A stretch of DNA of 52,274 nucleotides from Ignavibacteriales bacterium UBA1304 (GCA_002307295.1 DBTY01000013.1:1-52274); one strand, 5' to 3'; counted from the stretch's first letter, positions 1 to 8,525 are shown. Numbers and translations: made by a program. The notes: a model not told the origin generated them from the sequence alone.

Positions 1-26
1 ACTTTTTCCTATTGCGCAATTTGGGA

Positions 27-911
27 TTAAAGCGTTTTTTTTGAGGCAATAGCTGTAAGTTTATTTTTTGAGGCTTTATATTTTTCTATAATAAATGTTC
101 TGAAGGATATTGCCGCAAGAATTATTACTCCTCCTGTAATTGATAATATGGATGGAACTTCTCCGTATCCAAAAAATACCCAGACGGGGTTTAAGACCGG
201 CTCTACCATAGCGATTAACGATCCCTCTACTGCCATTACCCGTTTTATTCCGTAACTGAAAATAGCGTACGCTATGCCTATCTGAACTATCCCAAGATAA
301 GAAAGCTTTGCAAAAGTCGCCGGGGAAACGCTGTTTATATTAAACATAAATGGCGCGGAAACAACGCATATAATTATGTTGCCGTAAAAAATTGAGCTTG
401 ATTGATTTTCCGGCTTATTCTTTTTCATCCCAAGCATGAAGGCGGCAAAAGCAATTCCGGAAAGCAGAGCTACTAAATTACCAGCCAAATGTCCGGGCGA
501 TAATTCGCCAACGAAAAAAAGTATCATCCCGATAAAACACATTGTAATTGTAATTACATTAATTCGTTCAAATTTTGTTTTGTATATAAAAGGCTCAAGC
601 AGAAAAACGTATATGGGACCGGTATATTGCAGAAAAATGGCGTTAGCCGCCGTTGTCATTTTTGTAGCCATAACAAAAAATATTAAAACGCCGGAATAGA
701 AAAAAGAATTCATTATGGAGATACGGTCAAAGCCAAACGCTTTCTTTTTGAAAAGGATTGCAAAAACAATTGCCGCAAAAAATGATCGGAAAAAACATAT
801 TTGTATCGCTTCAAGCGGAATAAGTTTAATAAACATTCCGCCTGTGCTCCAAATAACCCCGCTGATAAAAATTGCTATAAGTCCTTTTTGATGTTCTGAT
901 CTGGTAGTCAA
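27..911 (-). CDS. EamA/DMT-family inner-membrane transporter
   Basis: This 294-residue protein is almost entirely hydrophobic and has about ten membrane segments arranged as two EamA repeats, as in drug/metabolite transporters of the RhaT/EamA type. The first helix begins near residue 10 (GLIAIFISGVIW), and a conserved proline/glutamate stretch (VEPVLNPVW) lies in the second repeat. Such proteins export small metabolites or amino acids, but the substrate cannot be read from sequence. The start is uncertain: the only start-like codon before the first helix and after an in-frame stop is TTG at 911. No strong ribosome site is visible. It stands alone, with no operon partner within the window. 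Confidence 0.88.
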   Translation of the reverse strand: MTTRSEHQKGLIAIFISGVIWSTGGMFIKLIPLEAIQICFFRSFFAAIVFAILFKKKAFGFDRISIMNSFFYSGVLIFFVMATKMTTAANAIFLQYTGPIYVFLLEPFIYKTKFERINVITITMCFIGMILFFVGELSPGHLAGNLVALLSGIAFAAFMLGMKKNKPENQSSSIFYGNIIICVVSAPFMFNINSVSPATFAKLSYLGIVQIGIAYAIFSYGIKRVMAVEGSLIAMVEPVLNPVWVFFGYGEVPSILSITGGVIILAAISFRTFIIEKYKASKNKLTAIASKKTL

Positions 912-1002
912 TAGTAAAATATCCGAAAATTAAAACTAAAAATACCACATAAAAACTCTTTGGCAAAGGGGGCTGGGCTATTAGTTCTAGAAAAATAGAA
1001 AA

Positions 1003-1596
1003 TTATAATAACTCTATTATTTCTTTTTCAAGCGCCGCGCCGCGGTTTTTACCGTACCACAAGTGAAGCTTTTCTATAAACGCGTCATGTTCAAGTCCTT
1101 CGGCTTTCGCGTTTTTTACAAGATCTGCGGCTTCTTTTGGGCGGGGACCCCAGTGGAACAATTCAACGCCTTCGTTATCAAGCGCTACCAAAATGGGGAT
1201 GCTTTTTGTTCCGTTGGTTAAATATAAATCCATTATTTCGGCGTTTTCGTCCCGGTAGATTATCTTAAATTGTACAAGCGGATTTAGCGATGCAATTTTT
1301 GCAATATACGGCAGGTTTTGCGCGGAGTCGCCGCACCATTGTTCTGTTATTACAATCCAGAATTGCGGCTCATTTATTTTGACCATTAAATTATTTATTT
1401 CCGCAGAAGGAGCATAGGTCTTATCAATGCGTGAGCTTCTTTGCAGATTCATTTTTTTATAGCCGTAAAGCTCTTTTTCTTCGCCGGGTAGCTGAGCGCT
1501 ATCTGTAGTTTCAATAACTTTTTTAAAGTCTTCCATGTAGTCGGCGTAGCTTAGTCCATTTTTCTTTAGCGTCTCAATTGATAATTTAGCTGGCAT
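1003..1596 (-). CDS. Thioredoxin-fold protein with single-cysteine WCGDS site
   Basis: The 197-residue protein has a helical N-terminal region (about 1-75), then a thioredoxin fold. A beta strand runs into EQWCGDSAQNLP, followed by the cis-proline loop TKSIPILVALD. This matches the Thioredoxin_9-type family rather than classical thioredoxin. The active site keeps one cysteine: the second position, Cys in WCGPC or WCGDC, is Ser here. A normal dithiol/disulfide cycle is therefore not possible within this motif. A monothiol role, perhaps with a low-molecular-weight thiol, is inference. The ATG at 1596 is preceded by a good AAGGAG ribosome site. Confidence 0.85.
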   Translation of the reverse strand: MPAKLSIETLKKNGLSYADYMEDFKKVIETTDSAQLPGEEKELYGYKKMNLQRSSRIDKTYAPSAEINNLMVKINEPQFWIVITEQWCGDSAQNLPYIAKIASLNPLVQFKIIYRDENAEIMDLYLTNGTKSIPILVALDNEGVELFHWGPRPKEAADLVKNAKAEGLEHDAFIEKLHLWYGKNRGAALEKEIIELL

Positions 1597-1664
1597 AATG
1601 TTCTCCTTATATATGCCGATAAGATGCGGCAGCCGCGCAATGGATTCAAAAAAAAGCCGGTCGT

Positions 1665-2042
1665 TTATTCTTTTTTTACGGCAGATATCAGCTTGTCCGA
1701 TTGTTTAATCCATGATATCAGCATGTTGTCAATTTCAGAGCTGTTTGAGATATTTACTGTATGGATAATTAATGAATCGTTAAGCCGCTTCATTTGGGCA
1801 ATTCTGTCGTTTTCAATTTGCTTTGTGTTATAAAACTCCACAAAGAACGAATCCATATTTTTTCTAAAGCCCAAAACTGCAAAAGCGCCTTTATTAATTA
1901 ATTGAATCGAAGCCTTCTGAATTTTTACGTTAAAATCTATTTGCTGCGAGAGGTTATTTAACAGAAGCTCTACTACGCTGGCAAATTTCCTTTTCTTGAT
2001 ATTCAGAAAATCGACAATAAGTTTTTTATCTTCATCTTCCAT
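1665..2042 (-). CDS. Small protein resembling DUF5655
   Basis: The 125-residue soluble protein has a predicted helix (FASVVELLLNNL), a strand-rich middle (GAFAVLGFRKNMDSFFVEFY) and a C-terminal segment (IIHTVNISNSSEIDNMLISWIKQ). That last pattern recalls the end of the DUF5655 domain, where HTV-(R/N)-(I/V) is followed by an acidic stretch and a WL helix. I recognise the family only by this pattern, so the name is tentative and no biochemical function is known to me. It lies about 70 bases upstream of the thioredoxin-like gene on the same strand and may be co-transcribed with it. No clear ribosome site precedes the ATG. Confidence 0.7.
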   Translation of the reverse strand: MEDEDKKLIVDFLNIKKRKFASVVELLLNNLSQQIDFNVKIQKASIQLINKGAFAVLGFRKNMDSFFVEFYNTKQIENDRIAQMKRLNDSLIIHTVNISNSSEIDNMLISWIKQSDKLISAVKKE

Positions 2043-2252
2043 ATTTTATTTTGATTTAGCTCATTTGAGATTTACATAAATTGAATTATTTTAGCATACA
2101 TATTATTATTACAGTATTTAACTATTTGCTCCTCAAATAGAAAGCCAAATATGTATAAAAGAAAAATCGATATGTATAATATTAAGTACATATTTGTTGC
2201 GGCAAAAGGCAATTTTTGTCTAAAATGAGATAAAAATAAAGAAATTGATATT

Positions 2253-2268
2253 TGGCACAAACATTGGT
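2253..2268 (+). promoter_or_regulatory. Sigma-54-like -24/-12 promoter
   Basis: TGGCAC at 2253-2258 and TTGGT at 2264-2268 match the sigma-54 consensus TGGCAC-N5-TTGCW with one mismatch (G for C in the -12 element). The two GG/GC dinucleotides are 12 bases apart, the spacing sigma-54 needs. A start about 12 bases downstream would fall just before the AAAGGTG ribosome site (2293-2298) of the DUF6600 gene. Function is inferred from the match only. Confidence 0.45.
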
Positions 2269-2303
2269 TACTTATAAGTAGAAATATTTTCAAAAGGTGT
2301 AAC

Positions 2304-3509
2304 ATGAAAAGATTATGGTTAGTATCATTAGTATTTGTATTACTATCAGGGTTTGCAGTTAAGAACGAAATTAAAGCGCAATCGCCTGAAAGCAATTATT
2401 TCTTTACCGCTCTTGAGCCTTATGGCCCATGGATTGAAGTTGGGAATAATTTGTACGCCTGGCAGCCGAATGGAGTCGGTTATAACTGGGCTCCTTATAA
2501 AGACGGACGATGGACCTGGTCTTCTTATGGATGGTATTGGGATAGTTACGAGCCTTTTGGAGATATCACCTACCACTATGGAAGATGGTACCGCGACGAT
2601 TATTATGGCTGGTTATGGATGCCTGATAATGAATGGGGTCCTGCATGGGTAGAATGGCGTTACGATAACGATTATGTAGGCTGGGCTCCTCTGTCTCCTT
2701 ATGCAACTTTTAGTATAACTGCCGGACTTAGATTTTCTGTACAGTACGAATCCCCTTATACTAACTGGATGTTTGTACGATATCATAACTTTTGCGAACC
2801 AAGATTAAATTCTTATTATATTCCGGCTTCTTACAGATCAAGAATTTTTAGGAATACTACCTACAGAGCCGATTACGCTTACCGCGATAACAGAGTTATA
2901 AACAGAGGCGTTGACGTTAATATAATTGAAAGCCGCGGAAGAGTTACTGTAAAAGAACGTAATATAACAATCGTCAATAATCCCCGCGGCGACGTGAGAG
3001 GAGGTCAAAGAGACCGTATTGAGGTATTTGCTCCTAAGCGTGAAGATATGAGACGCGCCGATATAAGCAACGTGAAAATTATTAGAAGCGACAGGCAGAC
3101 TAATCTTGAAGTCAACAAGGTAAATGTTGGCCGCAGAGAAGATTTAGGTAAAAACGTAGTTCGCGAAAATAGTATTAGAACGGATCAAAATAATAACGGA
3201 AATACCGGAACAAGAAACAACGTAGCTCGTCCTGCTCCAACAAGAGCGAACGATAATCAGATTAGAACAAACCGCCAGAGCGCAGTTCCGAATAGAAATT
3301 CTAATACGCCAAACGTACAGAGGAACGACGTTAATACGCCTAACGCGCAAAGACAAAACGCAAACAGGCAAAATACGCCAAGCGTACAAAGACGCGACGC
3401 AAACAGGCAGAACGTTCAACCGGCAAATAAACCCGCTGAACGAAAAACGGAAACAATAGAAAAAAAAACTGACGACAAAAAAGAAGAACGGCCAAATAGA
3501 CGAGATTAG
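2304..3509 (+). CDS. Exported DUF6600-type protein with Arg/Asn-rich tail
   Basis: A Sec signal peptide (MKRLWLVSLVFVLLSG, cleavage near residue 27) is followed by about 100 residues very rich in Trp, Tyr and Gly: PYGPWIEV, GYNWAPYKDGRWTWSSYGWYW, YHYGRWY, GWLWMPDNEWGPAWVEWR, VGWAPLSPY. This is the repeated pattern of DUF6600 proteins. From about residue 180 the chain is low-complexity, rich in Arg, Asn and Gln, and ends in a charged Lys/Glu/Arg stretch. It should be periplasmic or envelope-associated, and no catalytic residues are evident. The ATG has an AAAGGTG ribosome site and a sigma-54-like promoter upstream. A strong terminator follows, so it is a one-gene unit. Confidence 0.85.
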   Translation: MKRLWLVSLVFVLLSGFAVKNEIKAQSPESNYFFTALEPYGPWIEVGNNLYAWQPNGVGYNWAPYKDGRWTWSSYGWYWDSYEPFGDITYHYGRWYRDDYYGWLWMPDNEWGPAWVEWRYDNDYVGWAPLSPYATFSITAGLRFSVQYESPYTNWMFVRYHNFCEPRLNSYYIPASYRSRIFRNTTYRADYAYRDNRVINRGVDVNIIESRGRVTVKERNITIVNNPRGDVRGGQRDRIEVFAPKREDMRRADISNVKIIRSDRQTNLEVNKVNVGRREDLGKNVVRENSIRTDQNNNGNTGTRNNVARPAPTRANDNQIRTNRQSAVPNRNSNTPNVQRNDVNTPNAQRQNANRQNTPSVQRRDANRQNVQPANKPAERKTETIEKKTDDKKEERPNRRD

Positions 3510-3540
3510 TCTTTTGTAAAACGCTATTATTATTAAATTT

Positions 3541-3572
3541 AAGGCGCCCCGATTCACCGGGACGCCTTTTTT
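3541..3572 (+). terminator. Intrinsic terminator after the DUF6600 gene
   Basis: AGGCG, a C/A mismatch and CCCG pair with CGGG and CGCCT around the six-base loop ATTCAC. Eight Ts follow directly. This is a textbook intrinsic terminator, 32 bases after the stop codon. Confidence 0.85.
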
Positions 3573-4216
3573 TTGCTCACTTTTATAAAAGCCAGTTTGC
3601 ATATTATTATTATTATTATTGCAAATGCAGTGTAAATGCGCTGCGTTTAATATTATTGAAATACAGCGGAGAAGGGGAATCTTCTTCTGCCGGGAAAAAT
3701 TTATTCTTATATTGTTAAGGGAAACATGAGATACTTATCCGGTGAGCTTGTCTTTGTTAACTGCCAGATCATTTTGCGCAGTCTGCGCTTAACGCCATGG
3801 CGCGCATTTCTTAAAACACCATAACTATAACATATAACCAAATGTCATTTGTTTAGGCGGAGCTATGCCTAAAAACATAATTCCCGGTTATTGGGAAAAA
3901 AATGTTATGCCTGCGAAAGCAGGCGCCCAAAAGTTAAAAAGTTAGAGATTCCTGCTTCCGTGGGAATGACAATTGCTAAAGCCAAATAGCGCAATAGGAC
4001 AGGTTCCTAATATGTAGAGTTAGACTCTTCAAGCGCGCAATCCAGATTTATAAATAGAATCCGGAGGATTCAAATGCTTATAGCTTTGGAAGAGAAAAAC
4101 ATACGACCCCGGTTGGGGTAGTACAAAAAACATATTTAACTCGATAAATTATTTCTAACGCGCAATGGCGCATTAGGCTGTCAATTATAAAAAGTAATTA
4201 CACATAAAGAGAAAAA
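3573..4216. repeat. Gene-free region with decayed dispersed palindromic repeats
   Basis: I see no credible gene here. The region opens with a TTA/ATT microsatellite (about 3600-3620) and then holds short palindromes: TTTAGGC/GCCTAAA near 3852-3874, CCTGCGAAAGCAGG near 3911-3924, the ATTCC...GGAAT pattern near 3946-3970, GAATCC-GGA-GGATTC at 4057-4071, and ACCCC-GGTT-GGGGT at 4106-4119. The last two are each followed by an A/T-rich word of the type CAAATGCTTATAG or ACAAAAAACATATTTA. That suggests two copies of one dispersed repeat family. These resemble REP-like intergenic repeats of this group. They are probably relics without present function. Confidence 0.55.
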
Positions 4217-5263
4217 ATGAAAACAATAAAAAATACAGCGATAGGTTTAACATTATTTATTTTTTTAACGCTGATATTCCTTTCTTGCAGCAGCGCAACG
4301 GAACCTAAAATTGAGGTTGCGCCAAGCGGCAGAGATTACGTTTGGACTGCCGATACGCTTATTACTCCCAAAGGGCTTTCTGTTACACCCACAAAAATGT
4401 GGGGCAGTTCTGAAAGTGATTTATGGGCTGTCGGGCCGTCATATTCCAATTACTATACTATCTGGCATTATGACGGCAAAAAATGGAAGAATGATACAGT
4501 GGATGATTATTGCGATCCCCGCGGCGTTTGGGGAACTGCTAAAGATAACGTATGGATAGGAGGCATAGACGGCGCATTTTGGCATTACAATGGTGTAAAA
4601 TGGTCAAAATTTTGCACTGTCAAGGTGGAAGGTTTTGATAATTTTGTAGTACAGAGCATGTGCGGCCGTTCGGCTAACGATATTTACGCCGTAGGTTGTG
4701 CTACAAGCCATTCATACAGCAAATATTATAAAGGAGGGATATTCCATTATGACGGCGCGGAGTGGAAGCAGGTGGCAATATCGGATATTAATTTTTCATT
4801 TTATCAAATATTGCCTGATAACAGATCTAATGGCTTTTTAATTTGCAGCGTAACTTTTTCTGGCAATTCTTCCACAGTTTATGCCTTTGATGGAAAAACT
4901 TTAACAGAAATACCTACAGATTCAACATTATGTTCAATCGATAAAATAGGGGATAATCTTTACAGAGTTGCAGGAACAAAAATATACAAATATGAAAATT
5001 CAAGATTTGTATTTTTCAAGGATTTTGAAGGGACGGATTTTTCGGCAAGAGCGTGGGGGCAAGGCGAGAATAATTTTTTTACAATAAACTATGGCGGAAT
5101 TGGGCATTATAACGGCAGCGATTTGACCACCGTAGAAAAAACGCCAAATAATTATGTTACTCAGGCAGAGTCTATTATGATTGGCAACGATTTCTTTTCA
5201 GTTTGGTGGGATATACTAACAAATTATGTGGTTATATACCACGGCAAACCTAAAACTAATTAG
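4217..5263 (+). CDS. Lipoprotein with propeller-like WxxSxxD repeats
   Basis: The 348-residue protein starts with a lipoprotein signal (FIFLTLIFLSC, lipidated Cys near residue 24). The mature part repeats blocks such as MWGSSESDLWAVG, WHYDGKKWKND, VWGTAKDNVWIGG and MCGRSANDIYAVG, each followed by a HYDG/HYNG-K-W strand. These resemble the blades of beta-propeller lipoproteins common in Ignavibacteria-like genomes. It is likely anchored in the outer membrane or periplasm and may bind a ligand or protein. I see no catalytic motif. It is preceded by repeat-rich DNA and a weak purine-rich ribosome site, and is separated from the next gene by 150 bases, so it is probably transcribed alone. Confidence 0.82.
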   Translation: MKTIKNTAIGLTLFIFLTLIFLSCSSATEPKIEVAPSGRDYVWTADTLITPKGLSVTPTKMWGSSESDLWAVGPSYSNYYTIWHYDGKKWKNDTVDDYCDPRGVWGTAKDNVWIGGIDGAFWHYNGVKWSKFCTVKVEGFDNFVVQSMCGRSANDIYAVGCATSHSYSKYYKGGIFHYDGAEWKQVAISDINFSFYQILPDNRSNGFLICSVTFSGNSSTVYAFDGKTLTEIPTDSTLCSIDKIGDNLYRVAGTKIYKYENSRFVFFKDFEGTDFSARAWGQGENNFFTINYGGIGHYNGSDLTTVEKTPNNYVTQAESIMIGNDFFSVWWDILTNYVVIYHGKPKTN

Positions 5264-5413
5264 TAATATTAAAAGAATTTTATAAAAATGGGGCGATGAA
5301 AGCCACGTTACTCCATACATTGCACTATGAATATTTTTATTGCCGCGGAACCCCGATATTCATTCTGCTTTGTAATAATAATGGCTAAATAAAAATAAAA
5401 GGAGACAAATAAA

Positions 5414-6486
5414 ATGTCGCATAAAAAATTCCTGGCTGCCTTGTTACTTGCTTTTGTAATCTCAACGCAGTTATTTTCGCAATCGTTCACTTATTCGGGA
5501 GATACAAATCCTGTAATTCCTTATGGCAGCGGCAGTATAAACGGTCATTATCATTTCACGTACGCAAACGTGACAGGTTTAATAACTCCTACATTAGTTG
5601 TAGCTTTAGACAATAAAGTAATTTCATATGATTTAACTAACGTGCCCAATGGGGGCTACAGACCTGCGTCTTACGATATTACTTTTACCGAAGGAATTCA
5701 TACGGTTAAATTTAGTTTATTAAGCGTTGGCACGTCAAAATATGATCCAATTAGAACAGCATAAGTTTTGAGTTCCAGAGCTGGTCGGATGGAGTTACAA
5801 CAAACCCAAGAACAATTACGCCCGGACAGAATCTGAATTTTACAGCAATATTCAAAGGTTATCCGCTGTGGAGTACTGAGTTAAGGAATTTAAATATAAT
5901 TTGGAAAGCAGATGGTCCCGTTAGATTTTCATGGAGTGAACATCCAAACCCAAATGTGGGCTATAGAGTAAATGCAAAAGGTAATATTGAAGGTCAAACA
6001 AATTTTACTTATTGTTCTTCGATATTTCCTCATGGCACAACAACTTATAAAGACCCGATTATGGTGTGGAAAACATATGGAACTGATATGCTACAGTATA
6101 ATGTGCAGCCGATTTATTTGCCAGATAATACGATAATTAAGGATGAAATGATATGGTTTGGCCCGGAGTGTGTAGAAATGCAAAAGAAAAATGCAAATAT
6201 CAGCAAAGACGGCATAATTACCCAATACGCAGTAGCCAACTATCCAAACCCGTTTAACCCGACTACGGTAGTAAATTATCAGGTTCCGCAGGCTGGGAGA
6301 GTAACGCTAAAAGTGTACGACATAATGGGGCGTGAAATAGCGACTCTTGTTGACGAGAATAAAGAAATTGGCAGTTATAACGTAAACTTCTCAATGGATA
6401 AATACCGTCTATCAAGCGGAGTATATTTCTGCCGCATGATTGCAGGTAAAACAATGATTACAAATAAAATGATTTTAAGCAAGTAA
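5414..6486 (+). pseudogene. Type IX-secreted protein split by a one-base frameshift
   Basis: Two pieces in different frames form one gene. The first (5414-5764, 116 aa) has an AAAGGAG ribosome site, a signal peptide (FLAALLLAFVISTQLFSQ) and a beta-rich domain ending at YDPIRTA-stop. The second frame is open from 5755, before any good start codon, and continues the sequence (ISFEFQSWSDG) to 6486. The total of 1073 bases is one short of a multiple of three, as expected from loss of a single base near 5740-5764. The last 85 residues are a type A type IX secretion sorting domain: NYPNPFNPTT, VTLKVYDIMGREIATLVD, GVYFCRMIAG. Exported adhesin or enzyme-like proteins carry this tail. A real mutation and a sequencing error cannot be told apart here. 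Confidence 0.8.
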
Positions 6487-6520
6487 AAATTGGAATGATA
6501 GGCGGTGCTTCTATTTTCTT

Positions 6521-6568
6521 CAACCTCCAAGGGTATTCTAACGAATACATTGGAGGTTGTGTTTTTTT
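6521..6568 (+). terminator. Intrinsic terminator after the sorting-domain gene
   Basis: CAACCTCCAA, a short mismatch and GTATTC pair with GAATAC and TTGGAGGTTG around a four-base TAAC loop. The hairpin is followed by GTGTTTTTTT. It is long and stable and lies 34 bases after the stop codon. Confidence 0.85.
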
Positions 6569-6624
6569 ACAGAGCGCGTCTAACTAAAACCGAACTTGAT
6601 ATTTTGAATCCCTAAATGACATTT

Positions 6625-6646
6625 CAATTGTGTAATTACACAATTG
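6625..6646. promoter_or_regulatory. Perfect 22-base palindrome upstream of the YibQ-like gene
   Basis: CAATTGTGTAA is followed directly by its exact reverse complement TTACACAATTG. The site lies 76 bases before the ATG of the gene at 6722 and shortly before CTTTTTG. A perfect palindrome without a loop is more typical of a dimeric regulator's operator than of a terminator. The regulator is unknown. Confidence 0.5.
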
Positions 6647-6721
6647 CGCCTTTTTGTTATGTGCAAGTGGAAAATAATCTATTAAATGCGTAATTTTGAT
6701 CAATTAATTTGAAATTACAGA

Positions 6722-7744
6722 ATGAAAAATATCAAATTCAGCAGATCCTTTTTTATTAAAATATTAGCAGCGTTAGCTTTATGCCTTTTGATTGCAAATA
6801 TATCTATTTCTTCCTATAAAGATAATGAAGCCGAAAAAAGAAAAGAGAGAGTAAGCGTCGATTCTGTGCAAACAAGATTTGTAAACGCATTGAATGACCT
6901 TGGGATTAAAAATGATTGGATTGAAAGAGAAGCCATAAAACAAAAAAAGTCTCCCGGACCCGATAGCATGCTGATAGTTACTGTTCCATCCGATCTTCCA
7001 ATTGCCGTAATTCTTACTGAGTTGAATAAACAGTTTGTTAAAGACAGCGTCGTTTTAAAATCAGTTGAAAAGGAGATAAGAGGATTAACCGAGCTTAGAA
7101 TTTATGCCGATAATAGTTTAAGACTATTTGCGCAATTTATATATGATAAAAATACGTTGCGTTCAACGTCTAAAGCCGCTTTTTTACTTTCTGGGTTAGA
7201 TGGCGAAAACCAGAAAGTTCAGCAGCAAACAATTACTATCCCTGAACAGCTTTCATTTTTGCTTATCCCTTCTAAAAAGAATGCCGATCTGATTAAAAGT
7301 TTTGGGCAGTATAATAAAGATTATGCCATACTGCTTAACGACGATATCAAAGACACAGATTTTCGTATAGATAAAAAATATTCAAAAAGCAGAATTACAA
7401 ACTCAATAAAAAGCATTGTCGCTAATTTTAAAAATGCAAAGTTGTTTGTAGTTGATAATAATTCCGAATTAATAAATCCGGAGCTATTTAAATTTATTTC
7501 AGATGAGTTTGCAAAACGCAGCATAAAATTAGTCCTTCTTGATAAATTAAGAACTATCAGCGGAAGCAGCGACGAAGAGGTGACCGGAAGCTTTATAACC
7601 GAGTTAAATTCTGTAAGACCGGATCAGATTGATATTTTTCTGATAACCGTAAGCGATTTTAATTCAGTGTTCAAATCGTTTCAGGAACTAAGAAAAAAAG
7701 GTTTTAAGTACGTCTCAATTTCGGAAGCAAAAATAAACGAGTAG
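6722..7744 (+). CDS. Exported protein resembling YibQ-type divergent deacetylases
   Basis: The 340-residue protein has an N-terminal membrane anchor or signal (ILAALALCLLIANISI). The segment AAFLLSGLDGE, TITIPEQLSFLLIPSKKNADLI, then AILLND and a later FVVDNNSE, follows the strand order of the divergent polysaccharide deacetylase (YibQ) family. That order is a first strand ending in Asp, an IP strand, a LL-strand and a NN turn. The usual metal-binding Asp/His residues are not obvious, so enzymatic activity is doubtful. The N-terminal domain (70-150) resembles the extra alpha/beta domain seen before YibQ regions in this phylum. The assignment rests on pattern only. Confidence 0.6.
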   Translation: MKNIKFSRSFFIKILAALALCLLIANISISSYKDNEAEKRKERVSVDSVQTRFVNALNDLGIKNDWIEREAIKQKKSPGPDSMLIVTVPSDLPIAVILTELNKQFVKDSVVLKSVEKEIRGLTELRIYADNSLRLFAQFIYDKNTLRSTSKAAFLLSGLDGENQKVQQQTITIPEQLSFLLIPSKKNADLIKSFGQYNKDYAILLNDDIKDTDFRIDKKYSKSRITNSIKSIVANFKNAKLFVVDNNSELINPELFKFISDEFAKRSIKLVLLDKLRTISGSSDEEVTGSFITELNSVRPDQIDIFLITVSDFNSVFKSFQELRKKGFKYVSISEAKINE

Positions 7745-7778
7745 GCGAACGAGTCATATTTTTAGAGCGGATAGATAG

Positions 7779-7820
7779 TTCGACAAATATTGTATATGTG
7801 TCGAAAAATTATTATATTTG
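7779..7820 (+). promoter_or_regulatory. TetR gene promoter with TTCGACA/TGTCGAA operator
   Basis: TTCGACA (7779-7785) and TGTCGAA (7799-7805) form an inverted repeat with centres 20 bases apart. Inside and after it lies a Bacteroidota-type promoter: ATTG at 7789-7792, 20 bases, then TATATTTG at 7813-7820, which fits TAnnTTTG. The operator covers the -33 element, the usual layout of an autorepressed TetR gene. Confidence 0.6.
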
Positions 7821-7847
7821 TTTTGTAATTAAAAGGTTCAATACATA

Positions 7848-8465
7848 ATGTCAGCAAATGGCGCCGTAAAAGATGATATATTTCAGGAGCAGGTAATACT
7901 TGCGGCTCAACAACTGTTTCAGCAATACGGTTTGCATAAAGTAACCATGGATGATGTCGCTAAGGCTGTTGGCAAGGGGAGAAGTTCGCTTTATTACTAT
8001 TATAAAAGTAAGGAAGAAATCTTAGGCGCTGTGATGGATGCTGAAATCAGGGAAATCATTTCAGAAATTGCACAGGCCATGGATGGCTCTGATACTGCGG
8101 AACAGAAAATACATGCTTTTTGTGCGACTAAATTAAAATTATCAAAAAAAAGAAAATCGCTTTACAATACAATGGACGTTGGTATGGATGCCAATGAAAT
8201 GTCGAACTATATTAAAGCTAAGCATGCTATTCACAAACGTTATAAGAAGCAGGAAAACGCTTTATTTAAGCAAATACTGACCTATGGAATAGAAAAAGGC
8301 GAATTACGCGCTATGAACCCAAAGGATCTGGATATGCTGATTTTTGTGCTGCTTAGCAGCTTGCGCGGGTTAAAGAGAGAAATGGTTATTGAAAATGATT
8401 TTTCCTGTATGGAAAAGGCGGTAGATGCTTTAACCAGCGTAATAATGAACGGATTAAAAAAGTAA
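7848..8465 (+). CDS. TetR-family transcriptional repressor
   Basis: The 205-residue protein has a standard TetR N-terminal DNA-binding domain: helix ILAAQQLFQQYG, then VTMDDVAKAVGKGRSSLYYYYKSKEEILGAVMD. An all-helical ligand-binding and dimer domain follows, of the expected length. The next gene downstream is an MFS exporter whose leader carries the same TTCGACA half-sites as this gene's own promoter. The likely role is therefore repression of itself and the exporter until an exported compound binds. The ligand is unknown. The ATG is preceded by AAAAGG at slightly long spacing. Confidence 0.92.
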   Translation: MSANGAVKDDIFQEQVILAAQQLFQQYGLHKVTMDDVAKAVGKGRSSLYYYYKSKEEILGAVMDAEIREIISEIAQAMDGSDTAEQKIHAFCATKLKLSKKRKSLYNTMDVGMDANEMSNYIKAKHAIHKRYKKQENALFKQILTYGIEKGELRAMNPKDLDMLIFVLLSSLRGLKREMVIENDFSCMEKAVDALTSVIMNGLKK

Positions 8466-8482
8466 AAATTTTTTGGCCATAA

Positions 8483-8525
8483 TTCGACATACAGACTAAA
8501 AATGTCAATATGTTCAATGTCGGAA
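8483..8525 (+). promoter_or_regulatory. Second TTCGACA-type operator, before the MFS gene
   Basis: TTCGACA (8483-8489) and TGTCGGAA (8518-8525) repeat the half-sites found before the TetR gene, here farther apart. A partial half-site, AATGTCAATATG, lies between them. The site is in the 93-base gap between the TetR and MFS genes, so the exporter may have its own regulated promoter. Confidence 0.5.

Noticed and set aside
436..699. Open frame on the plus strand, 87 residues
   Set aside because: It is opposite to the EamA transporter, has no ribosome site or family-like pattern, and is explained by the codon bias of the real gene.
3144..3602. Minus-strand frame of 152 residues
   Set aside because: It is the shadow of the Arg/Asn-rich tail of the DUF6600 gene. 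Its Cys/Val/Leu-rich product results from reading that low-complexity region backwards.
3594..3625. ATT/TTA run as a CRISPR or regulatory repeat
   Set aside because: It is a short simple-sequence run with no spacers or regular units. No CRISPR array or cas gene was seen anywhere in the window.
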